Shown in pieces: positions 33,485 through 41,622 of a stretch of 64,000 nucleotides of DNA. The notes below the pieces were generated by a model. It was not told the DNA's origin. It worked only from the letters and a program-made list of their open reading frames with translations, and made no database searches. The stretch covers positions 248,001-312,000 of the forward strand of contig JAIUOF010000004.1 in NCBI GenBank assembly GCA_020161355.1, written 5' to 3'. Position 1 is the first letter of the stretch; every line of letters begins with the position of its first letter. The stretch comes from Bacteroidota bacterium (lineage in GTDB: Bacteria > Bacteroidota > Bacteroidia > Cytophagales > Spirosomataceae). A program made the position numbers and the translations under genes.

Positions 33485-34620
33485 CAAACTTGGAATTTAA
33501 TACTCCTGGAGAATTTATCAAATTTCAAATCAATGAGAAAGGTTGGACTCAGGAAGATTTCTCACAAATCATGGGATTGTCTCTTAAACATACTAACGAA
33601 TTATTGAAAGATAAGGAAAACAGGTTTTTAACATTTGATCAAATTCAACATATTAAAGTAGTTTTCGATCTAGATGACCGAGTTTATATAAAATTTGTTC
33701 GATTAGTTATAAAACACAGGATAAATAATATAGAAACAAATTCGGATATAGAGAACAAAGCTAACCTATATAAAATTTTACCAATTGGGGAAATGATAAA
33801 AATGGGTTGGTTACCTGAAAAAAAAGATTTTAAAAGCTTGTTCAAAAGTGTTAACTCAATTTTCGGAACTTCGTTTAAAGAGCTATCTCAATTATCTAAT
33901 TTTCTCGTCCAATCTAAAAACAGTCTTTCATATCGAAATATATCTAACGAAAACTACAATCATATAGATAACAATAGAATAGCTTGGTATCTATTTGCAA
34001 AAAATAAAGCAGAAGGTTTAAAAAATATTGCTCAATACGACAAGTTAAAACTTCGTGATTTACTAAACAACATTTGCTTATTCACAAATTATGAATCCCT
34101 TGAAAAAGGAATATCGGAATTCTTGAAAAAGCTTAATGATTGTGGAGTAAGGTTTCTTTTTATACCGCACTTGTCAAAAACCTATACCGAAGGTGCTGCA
34201 TTTAATTGTGAATTTGGACCAGTTATTGTGTTAACAGGAAGAACTAATAAAATCAATACTTTCTGGTTTAATATGGCACACGAAATTATTCATATTTTAG
34301 AGGGTCATTATACCCAAGGTCCACAAATAGATACAGATTCGACTACATCAAAAAAAGATGAGTCTGAAAATGAAATAATTGCGAACGAAGGTGCTTCAAA
34401 TGCTTTAAAAAGTAAAGAAATAATAAGTCATTTCCGTAGATTAATTGGCTACATACAAGACAAAGAAATCGTAGAATTTTCAAATCAACATAATATTCAT
34501 CCGTCAATTGTTGTTGGTAGGCTGGCTTGGGAAGGTGTTGTTTCCTTCTCAATATTAAATAGATATAAAGAAACAATTAAAGATAAAATTCCAGAGAAAT
34601 ATAAGTTTGGTTGGTCTTAA
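33481..34620 (+). CDS. HTH domain plus ImmA/IrrE-type metallopeptidase (HigA-like)
   Basis: 379 residues. Residues about 8-75 form an XRE-type helix-turn-helix (GWTQEDFSQIMGLSLKHTNELL). A linker of about 120 residues follows. The C-terminal half is an ImmA/IrrE domain with the zinc motif MAHEIIHILEGH (His267, Glu268, His271) and a downstream acidic segment ENEIIANEGASNAL. Such fusions act as antitoxins or as DNA-damage-responsive repressors; CapH/CapP, which control CBASS, use the same two domains on separate proteins. Position next to the ubiquitin-like operon suggests a regulator, but that is inference. Codon use is AT-rich like the rest of the island. Confidence 0.85.
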   Translation: MTNLEFNTPGEFIKFQINEKGWTQEDFSQIMGLSLKHTNELLKDKENRFLTFDQIQHIKVVFDLDDRVYIKFVRLVIKHRINNIETNSDIENKANLYKILPIGEMIKMGWLPEKKDFKSLFKSVNSIFGTSFKELSQLSNFLVQSKNSLSYRNISNENYNHIDNNRIAWYLFAKNKAEGLKNIAQYDKLKLRDLLNNICLFTNYESLEKGISEFLKKLNDCGVRFLFIPHLSKTYTEGAAFNCEFGPVIVLTGRTNKINTFWFNMAHEIIHILEGHYTQGPQIDTDSTTSKKDESENEIIANEGASNALKSKEIISHFRRLIGYIQDKEIVEFSNQHNIHPSIVVGRLAWEGVVSFSILNRYKETIKDKIPEKYKFGWS

Positions 34621-34958
34621 AAAGAAAAGGGTTTAATCCTTCAAAGTCTTTCTAGCCCGTTTTGAAAATTAAGTATGTCCAAGGCTACTAATACTGAAAC
34701 CTACACTGAATAATATGTATTCTTTGGTCAAAACTTTGTAAACCTGGCGGTGTTCGTCGGCGATTCTTCTTGACTTATTGCTTTTCGACTAAAGTCAAAA
34801 AGGTAGCAACTTGCCACCATCCACTTGCTAAAGCCAGCGGTAATTAAAAATCATAGCTTAAAATTAGATTGATTTAGTAATGAATTCCCACCAGCTTTAG
34901 CTGGTGTTTGTCTATTAAATCTACAGTTGGACTTTAGCCAAATTCTAAAAATCATCTC
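34621..34958. repeat. 338-bp intergenic region with a cluster of REP-like palindromes
   Basis: No gene is seen. Four elements share the CTAAAG/CTTTAG core: TCGACTAAAGTCAA (about 34785-34798), TTGCTAAAGCCAGC (34825-34837), the perfect CACCAGCT-TT-AGCTGGTG (34889-34906) and TTGGACTTTAGCCAAA (34927-34942). The same core occurs at 17.05-17.1 kb. The cluster marks the right edge of the accessory island. Confidence 0.6.
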
Positions 34959-35951
34959 TCACCCCCACTTCGCTATCAAGCCGTCTAACAGCTTGTTGGT
35001 CTGAGGGTTAATGATCATGCGGGCGGGGTCTGCTTCAAACCAGGCCAGGGTTTCTTTGATGCCTTCGGCAAAAGGAATGGTGGCCAAGTAGTCAGGTACC
35101 AGTCGTTTGATTTTACTATTGTCAAAAATCGCACAATGTGATTTGTCTCCCCAAAGGCCGCCTTCTTCTGACTCAAAACCGTTTTCATCGGCATATTGGA
35201 TAATTTTCCTGGAAGGCACATGCACTATGTCGGCCTTTACCCCTGCGGCATCTGCCAACTGTGCGTAGATCTGATTCCATGTCAACACTTCGTCGGAGGT
35301 AATGTGGTAGGCCTCCCCTATGGCTGCCGTGCGGCCCATCATGCCCACAAAAGCCTTGGCGAAGTCGCGGGCGTGGGTAACGGTCCAAAGTGAAGTGCCG
35401 TCACCCTGAACTACTATGGGCTGGCCTTTATGCATACGATCTACGGCGGTGTATTCTGTCCAGCCCGCCAATGTGAGTGGAAACACGGAATAATAAGTAT
35501 GCGATGGCCTGATGATGGTCATCGGGAAATTCTGCTCACGGAAGGCTTTTACCAATAAATCTTCACAAGCTATTTTATCACGGGAATATTGCCAATGAGG
35601 GTTTTTGAGTGGTGTTGACTCTGTAATGATGTAGTTGGTCGGTGGCTTTTCATAGCATGATGCCGAACTTATAAACACATATTGCCGGGTTCTTCCTGCG
35701 AAAAGGTTGATATCCCGCTGCACCTGCTCAGGCGTAAAGGCAATCCAGTTGACCACCACATCCCATTCATGGTTTTTTAGAATTTGGGTAGATTCCGCCT
35801 CGTTTTCTATATCACAAACAAGGCTTTTTACTCCTTCTATGGGATGGCGATTGCCGCGGTTTAAGTGGTATAAGTCTATGCCTTTGGCCACTGCCAACTC
35901 GCTCACCGGGGTGCTTATATTTCCGGTGCCACCTATAAATAATACTTTCAT
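34959..35951 (-). CDS. NAD-dependent epimerase/dehydratase-like SDR protein
   Basis: 330 residues. N-terminal Rossmann motif VLFIGGTGNIS, an acidic residue after beta 2 region (CDIENEAES), the catalytic-type YSRDK (YxxxK) and IRPSHTYY. It belongs to the extended/atypical SDR group whose members act on nucleotide sugars or other polyols, related to chloroplast-stem-loop-binding-like and isoflavone-reductase-like proteins. No signal peptide, so cytosolic. The substrate is unknown. Sits 92 bp upstream of the third DUF1080 gene in the same direction. Confidence 0.85.
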   Translation of the reverse strand: MKVLFIGGTGNISTPVSELAVAKGIDLYHLNRGNRHPIEGVKSLVCDIENEAESTQILKNHEWDVVVNWIAFTPEQVQRDINLFAGRTRQYVFISSASCYEKPPTNYIITESTPLKNPHWQYSRDKIACEDLLVKAFREQNFPMTIIRPSHTYYSVFPLTLAGWTEYTAVDRMHKGQPIVVQGDGTSLWTVTHARDFAKAFVGMMGRTAAIGEAYHITSDEVLTWNQIYAQLADAAGVKADIVHVPSRKIIQYADENGFESEEGGLWGDKSHCAIFDNSKIKRLVPDYLATIPFAEGIKETLAWFEADPARMIINPQTNKLLDGLIAKWG

Positions 35952-36043
35952 TTTGAATATTTAAGTCCCTTGATTATTTAAAATTATCCGCCGCGAATGG
36001 ACGAAAATTTTTATTTATTTTATTGAAAATATAAAACCCCCTC

Positions 36044-36712
36044 TCACAATCCCATCAATTCCACCTTTCTAAATTCCACCTCAGAGCCTTCTGCCTGCAG
36101 GGCTATCTGGCCTTTACTGGCAGTCGAAACGCCTTCATTTACAAGGTCGCCATTTACCCAAACTGTGATTTTGTTGCCTTCACAACGCACTTTCATGGTG
36201 TTCCATTCGCCAAGCGGTTTTTCTGAATTATCAGTAAGGTTTTTTACCCGTCTTTCTTTCCCTTCGGTCACACCCCAATCCTCTTTTTTACCCCTTCGAG
36301 CCTCCATATCGGGCGTAACCACGTCCTCACCTATGCACCAGAAATCTCCGGCGTTTTCATGCATAAGCTGGCATTCGATCGACTTTGGAAACATTTTGTA
36401 GAGAATCCTCGGTGTGGAAGCATGCACCAGCACGCCACAGTTTCCGGGCTTTCCGGCGAAACGATATTCTACGGTGAGTTCGTAGTTTTCATATACTTTG
36501 TCGGTGATGATGTGTCCCTGTGGCTCGGCCAGGCTCACCATTTTACCGTCTCTGATGATAAAAGGTGATTTTCCCGAAGGGTTATTATCAAGTGCGGGCA
36601 CGTCAATATGCCATCCTGTGTGATCCTTTCCATTAAATAGGCCGATGGGCAATTTTTGAGCAAAAACACTGCATGATATTAGCAGTAAAAACAAAATGGC
36701 TGATTTTTTCAT
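36044..36712 (-). CDS. Secreted DUF1080 (3-keto-disaccharide hydrolase-like) protein
   Basis: 222 residues from the ATG at 36712, which starts the signal peptide MKKSAILFLLLISCSVFAQ; the frame is open to 36805 without a better start. Landmarks: GLFNGKDHTGWH, YELTVEYRFAGKPGNCGVLVH, and GQIALQAEGSEVEFRKVEL at the C terminus. It is more distant from the other two DUF1080 proteins (LQAEGSEVEF instead of LQDHGD) and has a longer loop around MEARRGKKEDWG. Probable periplasmic enzyme acting on an oxidised disaccharide. Confidence 0.88.
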   Translation of the reverse strand: MKKSAILFLLLISCSVFAQKLPIGLFNGKDHTGWHIDVPALDNNPSGKSPFIIRDGKMVSLAEPQGHIITDKVYENYELTVEYRFAGKPGNCGVLVHASTPRILYKMFPKSIECQLMHENAGDFWCIGEDVVTPDMEARRGKKEDWGVTEGKERRVKNLTDNSEKPLGEWNTMKVRCEGNKITVWVNGDLVNEGVSTASKGQIALQAEGSEVEFRKVELMGL

Positions 36713-36791
36713 TTGGGTTGAATTTTTCCCCAAACTTAATTTGAAATTTATATATTCAATGTATTTTCCAGAATCATTTTCAAACGAATAC

Positions 36792-37844
36792 TCACCAAGG
36801 GCCATTCTTCTTTACCTGATAAAAATTATTACCATTGAATCTATAAAGTCCTTGCCCGGTTCCCCACCATACATTTCCCTCTCTATCCTGATACATACTC
36901 TGTACACAACAATTAAGTCCATTTTCGGGTTTAAAAATAGTAAAAGCCTTCGCATCATTAATGCTTAATGATGGATCAAACCGCGTAGTGTTTCCTCTTG
37001 CTGTAACCCAAACTATTCCTGATTTTTCTATTAAAATACCCCAAAACTCCTTTCCTCCCAGTCCATCTTTTGGTGTAAATTCTGTAAAGATTTTTCCATC
37101 GAATTTACAAATACCATTTTTCATTGTAAACCACATATTCCCCATTTTATCTTGAGCGATTCCGCCGGCATAATTCTCTCCTAATCCTTCTTTCTCGTTA
37201 ATATTTAGTATTTTAATCCCATCATATTTAAACACGCCTTGGTCTGATGAAGCAAACCAAATGTTACCCTCTTTATCTTCAAATATATCAGCCACATTAA
37301 TATTTTTAAGTAATGGGAATTTTGAAAAACTTGGATTTGCTAATGAATCATACTTGTAAACCCCATTGTGTGTCCCAACCCAAATAATTCCTGATTTAGA
37401 AACGAGAATACCCCTTCGGCTTATTTCAAGCTGGTCTAATCCGTCCTTCAGGCCATAGTTTTTGAAATTTATACCATCGTATTTAAAAACGCCATTGTCG
37501 GTACCGAACCAAATATTCCCCTTTTTATCTTCATTGATCGCATAAACACTTTTTTTTATAAATCCTTCAGGATAAGAGTAGTATGTTAAAGTCTTTTGGT
37601 CATATTTAACAACCCCTTCTTCTAAAGAACCAAACCACATATTGCCTTTAGAATCTTGAAAAATACTTCTGAAGTATTGACTAACTAATGTACTATCAAA
37701 ATCTGGGGCTAAAGTAACTACAGGAAAGTTCCTGATAATTTTAGGCCTCTCATTAGGGTAGTGATAATTTGATTTTTCTTGAGCAGAGCAAGAACATAAG
37801 TTACTCAAAATGAAACCAAACATTAACATTAATTTGTAATTCAT
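36792..37844 (-). CDS. Regulator-propeller (Reg_prop) lipoprotein
   Basis: 350 residues. The signal sequence ends in a lipobox-like LCSC, so a lipoprotein is likely. The rest is repeated beta-propeller blades of the Reg_prop type (SKGNMWFGSLEEGVVKYDQ, KGNIWFGTDNGVFKYDG, EGNIWFASSDQGVFKYDG), about seven repeats. In hybrid two-component sensors this propeller binds glycans in the periplasm; here there is no kinase part. It may be a detached sensor or binding protein. A paralogue is encoded at 38378-39439. Confidence 0.85.
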   Translation of the reverse strand: MNYKLMLMFGFILSNLCSCSAQEKSNYHYPNERPKIIRNFPVVTLAPDFDSTLVSQYFRSIFQDSKGNMWFGSLEEGVVKYDQKTLTYYSYPEGFIKKSVYAINEDKKGNIWFGTDNGVFKYDGINFKNYGLKDGLDQLEISRRGILVSKSGIIWVGTHNGVYKYDSLANPSFSKFPLLKNINVADIFEDKEGNIWFASSDQGVFKYDGIKILNINEKEGLGENYAGGIAQDKMGNMWFTMKNGICKFDGKIFTEFTPKDGLGGKEFWGILIEKSGIVWVTARGNTTRFDPSLSINDAKAFTIFKPENGLNCCVQSMYQDREGNVWWGTGQGLYRFNGNNFYQVKKNGPW

Positions 37845-37886
37845 TTTCTTCTATTAAATAAAAAATCTAGAGGAAAGTTTTTCATA

Positions 37887-38300
37887 TTAATAAACCAAAA
37901 TTTCATTATGCGGCAGAGCATATTGATCTTTGGTAGTAAGAATTATAATGGCGTCGCCTTTTTTGCATTTAGCAAGGATTTTCTCTGCTTCAATTTTTTT
38001 AAATGTTTGGGCAGAATACATCAAAATCGTACCTGTTTTTCCGTCTTTGATGGCTACACCAAATTCAAATTTTCCTGTGATTTCGGCTTTCTTTTCACCT
38101 TTTGAAATATCCCCCAGATTTACAGTTCCTGCCGAGATTAGCCCTTGGGCATCTTTCGAAATCCTGGCTTTGGCCACATCGGAATATTCCTCCACAATCA
38201 TCTGGTCATTAAGAAATACCGCAGAGCAATTGGAAAACTTTTCCTGAGCACATGCCATAAAATTAATGCCTGTAAATAAAATTAAAATTAGCTTTTTCAT
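37887..38300 (-). CDS. Small lipoprotein of unknown function
   Basis: 137 residues. Signal sequence with lipobox FMAC (MKKLILILFTGINFMAC). The mature part is beta-rich (MIVEEYSDVAKARISKDAQG, GTVNLGDISKGEKKAEITG) and ends with TTKDQYALPHNEILVY. I recognise no family. It lies between the two propeller genes on the same strand and is probably co-expressed with one of them. Confidence 0.65.
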   Translation of the reverse strand: MKKLILILFTGINFMACAQEKFSNCSAVFLNDQMIVEEYSDVAKARISKDAQGLISAGTVNLGDISKGEKKAEITGKFEFGVAIKDGKTGTILMYSAQTFKKIEAEKILAKCKKGDAIIILTTKDQYALPHNEILVY

Positions 38301-38313
38301 AAATGTAATTGTT

Positions 38314-38355
38314 TGACCTCACCCTATATCCCTCTCCATAGGTAAGGGACTTTGA
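38314..38355. repeat. Dispersed intergenic element (copy 1)
   Basis: Sequence around TGACCTCACCCTATATCCC and CTCTCCATAGG. Its complement, GGAGAGGGATATAGGGTGAGGTCA when read in two parts, resembles the element at 41573-41610. Both contain GGAGAGGG followed by TGAGGTCA. Likely a repeated extragenic element common in Bacteroidota. Confidence 0.5.
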
Positions 38356-38377
38356 GCAATATTTAAAATTCTAAAAA

Positions 38378-39439
38378 TTAACAGCCGACCAGCATATCCA
38401 TCGGGATATTTTGGACTTTCTCTCCCTCCACCCGATACAATCCACCGGAAAAACCCAACCACATATTTCCTTTTTTATCTTTTAAAATACTCTGCACATG
38501 ATTTTTGGTTTGTCCTTGTGTCTCTCTAAAAGTCTTAAATTCCTTACCATCATATTTGATGGCTCCACTCCCACCGGTTCCGAACCAAATCTGATGATTT
38601 TTGTCTTCGTATGCAGTCCAGATGTTCAGGCTGCTGAGACCTTCTTTTTCGCCAAAATTCCTGAATTTTTTACCATCAAATCGACTCACTCCTCCACCCT
38701 CGGTTCCCAGCCAGATATTTCCATGGTGATCCTCCAAAATACATCTGACATTGTTGCTTTTTATGCCGGAATTGGCTTTATAAGTATATATCTTATTGCC
38801 ATTAAACATCTTCAGTCCGCCGCCGTCAGTTCCAAACCAAATATTTCCTTTTTTGTCCTGCATCATATTCCAAACCACTTTTTGGTTGAATTTCGAAATA
38901 CCTCCATTTTCGGTTTTAGGCATATCAAATTTCCTGAAAACCTTTCCATCAAATCTATCTACACCGGTCATGGTACCCAGCCAGATAATTCCTTTATTAT
39001 CAATCAAAATACTCCAAATCACTTCATTTTGAAGACCTTCCTTTTTAGTAAACGAGATAAATTTCTTTCCGTCAAATCTGCTAAGTCCACCATCGGTAGC
39101 AAACCAAATATTGCCTTGCTTATCCTCCGAAATGCCATTGACCTGATTTCCGGCCAATCCTTTCTTTTTATCAAAAAATTCGATGCTGGTACCATTATAT
39201 CTGCAAATCCCATCACTGTTAGTTCCAAACCAAAGGTTTCCTGACCGATCCTGATAAATTTCTCTGATATACTCACTGAGCTGTTTGGGAGGGGGAGCAA
39301 AACAGTGCCTGTTTGGAGAACTCAAACTGAAAAAATTGAATTTCTGACTTGGTTTCGCATTATCTTTTTGGCCAAATGAAACCCCAAAGTTTAGTATTAA
39401 AAAAAATGCTGTTTTAAAAAGCTTTTCCATTTTTGTCAT
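38378..39439 (-). CDS. Regulator-propeller (Reg_prop) exported protein
   Basis: 353 residues from the ATG at 39439 (ATG at 39430 is also possible); both lead into a signal peptide ending NFGVSFGQ. The open frame runs upstream to 39688 across the divergent gene, but that part has no coding character. Seven or so propeller blades are visible, for example RSGNLWFGTNSDGICRYNG, QGNIWFATDGGLSRFDG and HGNIWLGTEGGGVSRFDG. No kinase or DNA-binding domain. It is divergent from the ToxR-like regulator at 39588 and may be its target or sensor partner. Confidence 0.85.
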   Translation of the reverse strand: MTKMEKLFKTAFFLILNFGVSFGQKDNAKPSQKFNFFSLSSPNRHCFAPPPKQLSEYIREIYQDRSGNLWFGTNSDGICRYNGTSIEFFDKKKGLAGNQVNGISEDKQGNIWFATDGGLSRFDGKKFISFTKKEGLQNEVIWSILIDNKGIIWLGTMTGVDRFDGKVFRKFDMPKTENGGISKFNQKVVWNMMQDKKGNIWFGTDGGGLKMFNGNKIYTYKANSGIKSNNVRCILEDHHGNIWLGTEGGGVSRFDGKKFRNFGEKEGLSSLNIWTAYEDKNHQIWFGTGGSGAIKYDGKEFKTFRETQGQTKNHVQSILKDKKGNMWLGFSGGLYRVEGEKVQNIPMDMLVGC

Positions 39440-39587
39440 TTTTAAAATTATTGGCAAATCTGTGATATGATTTGATGACCCAAAACTATTCCGAAGGTCG
39501 CCAAAAAATGTAAATAGAATGTAAATTATTGCAAATCTGAGGTAAATCGTATGTAAAAGAGCTTTTTTTAGAATAACTTGCGGCGAT

Positions 39588-40418
39588 ATGAATTCAAGAT
39601 TTTTTCTCCTCTTTCTGGCCTTTTTGGGCCTTTCTTGTAGCTCATCTGTTGATGACGATAAACACCGTATTGTACAGTTTCGTACCATCGGTCATCAGCT
39701 TTTATTGGCCTGTGGTGACTCTACGTCACGAATATTGCCGGTTGAAAAAACCAATCCAAACACCTACAGAATAACATTTGAGCAGCAGTTTGAGATTATG
39801 CCCGACAGCCTGGCCAATATTGTTATCAAAAATTTGAAAAACTCTGATCCAAAGATTCAATACCGTGTAAGTGTTTTTACCTGCAACAAGCCCAAAATGG
39901 TTTATGGGTTTGAATGGAGCTCAAAAAGTACCGATGATATCACCTGCATGGGCCGAAAACTACCTAACAATTGTTATTGGGTAGAGATAGAAGTGCTGGA
40001 GTCAAACAGCTCATTATCATTGTTTTGGATACTTATTCCGCTGGTTTTAATTGGAATTGGTGTATTTTTTATGCTCAGGAAAAAAACTAAAAAAGAACTT
40101 TCTTTTACCAAAAATGAGGGTGATTCGCTTAGAATTGGGGCATTTGATTATTACCAAAAAACGGCAGTTTTAGTCATAGAATACCAAAAAATTGAGCTTT
40201 CGGATAAAGAAAACAAACTGCTCAATCTTTTACTCGAAAAGCCCAACGAAACCGTTTCACGTGAATATCTTTTGAAAGAAATCTGGGAAAACGAAGGGGT
40301 TTTTGTTATCAGCCGAAACCTAGATGTGCTGGTTTCCAAACTCCGAAAAAAACTTGCTGCCGACCCTGCGATTAAAATCACCAATAGCCATGGGAAGGGG
40401 TATAAGTTGGAGGTGTGA
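39588..40418 (+). CDS. Membrane-anchored winged-helix regulator (ToxR-like one-component system)
   Basis: 276 residues. The N terminus is a signal peptide with a lipobox-like GLSC (about 1-17). Residues about 20-140 form an extracytoplasmic beta-rich domain. One membrane helix follows (LFWILIPLVLIGIGVFFML, about 145-163). The C-terminal about 95 residues are an OmpR-type winged helix (SDKENKLLNLLLEKPNETVS, SREYLLKEIWEN, LDVLVSKLRKKL, KGYKLEV). The order is sensor-TM-DNA-binding, the reverse of ToxR. It probably senses an envelope signal and regulates nearby genes such as the divergent propeller gene. Confidence 0.8.
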   Translation: MNSRFFLLFLAFLGLSCSSSVDDDKHRIVQFRTIGHQLLLACGDSTSRILPVEKTNPNTYRITFEQQFEIMPDSLANIVIKNLKNSDPKIQYRVSVFTCNKPKMVYGFEWSSKSTDDITCMGRKLPNNCYWVEIEVLESNSSLSLFWILIPLVLIGIGVFFMLRKKTKKELSFTKNEGDSLRIGAFDYYQKTAVLVIEYQKIELSDKENKLLNLLLEKPNETVSREYLLKEIWENEGVFVISRNLDVLVSKLRKKLAADPAIKITNSHGKGYKLEV

Positions 40419-40460
40419 TTTTTTACATTCCTATAAACAGTTTTCAAAACCAAATGTACT

Positions 40461-40527
40461 TAACCCCATAGGGGTTAAATATTTATAACAAAACAAACTT
40501 CTTTAAAATAAAAACCCCGTCAGGGGT
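40461..40527. repeat. Two GGGGT palindromes, REP-like
   Basis: TAACCCC-ATA-GGGGTTA (40461-40477) and ACCCC-GTCA-GGGGT (40514-40527), 36 bp apart, in a 236-bp spacer with no gene. Palindromes with this GGGGT/ACCCC arm are a frequent extragenic repeat type in Bacteroidota. Confidence 0.55.
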
Positions 40528-40655
40528 GACATTTTCAGAATATCAACCACTCCCAACCAAGTATACTCATTAATTTCTCTTTTGAAATCAATTTTTCCCT
40601 GTCTTTTTTTCTATTAAAGAATCTAAAAAATGATACAAAATCTTAAAAATATTCA

Positions 40656-41405
40656 CTATCTAATCGGCGAGTAATCAGTGGGTTTCATTATGATGGACTC
40701 CACTTTTTCTACTATTTTTCCTGACTCTTCCGAAGCATCTCTGGCTTTGATCCAATTGGGGTCATTCCTAAAACCATCCCACGATTTCTTGGCGGCATCG
40801 GCATCTTTATGGGCCAGAAAATACAATAACGTAGGTTGAGCACCATCTTTTTCAATGGTCTCAAAATACATGATATTCTCCATACCCTGGTTTTCAAAAA
40901 GTTTGCGGGTATGATCTCTGAACCTGGCCACAATGTTTGGGTATCTGCCCGGCAAAAGATAGTATGTTCTCATTTCAAAAAGTCGCTCAGGATTAGCCTG
41001 CTTTTTCTTAATTTTCTTGGTCAGTTCGGGGTTTAAAGTCATAAATTTTGACTCAATTTTCGAAATAATCTTACCATTCAGCTCCGACTCCTTCATTACG
41101 CTTTGCCATTCCGGGTCGGCCATGAATGCCTTCCAGGATGCCTCCCGAGCCTCTTTGCTTGGATATCCCAACACATAATACAGCACGCTGTTGTTTTCAG
41201 TCGTCGGTGTCCAGTAGCCAATATTTTCCATGCCATGCTTTTCAAAAAGCTTGGTAGTGTGGTCTCTAAATCGGGTTTCGAGCGTGGGGAGTTTCCCTTC
41301 GTTGCAATAGTAAATTCTTAATTCATAATACTTTGAAGGCTTGGGCTTAGCATTTGTGCCAAATGATAGAAGAGATGCAAAAAGAAACACTATTAATTTT
41401 TTCAT
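40656..41405 (-). CDS. NIPSNAP family protein, two domains, exported
   Basis: 249 residues from the ATG at 41405, which starts the signal peptide MKKLIVFLFASLLSFGTNA; an ATG at 41429 would add eight residues. Two NIPSNAP-type ferredoxin-like domains are in tandem: YYELRIYYCNEGKLPTLETR ... and FEMRTYYLLPGRYPNIVARF, each followed by RDHTxKLFExxGMENIxY. These form dimeric alpha-beta barrels; function of the bacterial exported versions is unknown. Confidence 0.85.
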   Translation of the reverse strand: MKKLIVFLFASLLSFGTNAKPKPSKYYELRIYYCNEGKLPTLETRFRDHTTKLFEKHGMENIGYWTPTTENNSVLYYVLGYPSKEAREASWKAFMADPEWQSVMKESELNGKIISKIESKFMTLNPELTKKIKKKQANPERLFEMRTYYLLPGRYPNIVARFRDHTRKLFENQGMENIMYFETIEKDGAQPTLLYFLAHKDADAAKKSWDGFRNDPNWIKARDASEESGKIVEKVESIIMKPTDYSPIR

Positions 41406-41572
41406 TAAAAAAAGGGGTTGAATATTCATCCAAAGATAAGACTAAACTTGTAGCCAAAAAATTCAGAACTGCTTTTTCAAAAACTTTCCTAAATTGCATT
41501 TCAATTTTAACTTTTAAAGGAGACTCCAATTTTTAAAAAAATTTGAAAAATGTTTAGAATACCCTATTTAAT

Positions 41573-41610
41573 GCTCCCTCTCTTCTGGAGAGGGGTTGGG
41601 GCTGAGGTCA
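41573..41610. repeat. Dispersed intergenic element (copy 2)
   Basis: CCCTCTCTTCTGGAGAGGG (7-bp arms) followed by GTTGGGGCTGAGGTCA. Resembles the complement of the element at 38314-38355. Confidence 0.5.
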
Positions 41611-41622
41611 ATTAAAATACTT

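Noticed and set aside
34690..34780. A possible pseudogene fragment after the HTH-ImmA/IrrE gene
   Set aside because: No frame stays open for more than a short stretch and no domain is recognisable; only REP-like palindromes are supported.
39440..39688. N-terminal extension of the propeller protein
   Set aside because: It lacks a leader, runs antisense through the start of the divergent regulator gene and has no coding character; the signal peptide begins at 39439 or 39430.
41354..41536. Small plus-strand ORF opposite the NIPSNAP start
   Set aside because: It is mainly the antisense of the signal-peptide region and upstream spacer, with no conserved feature.
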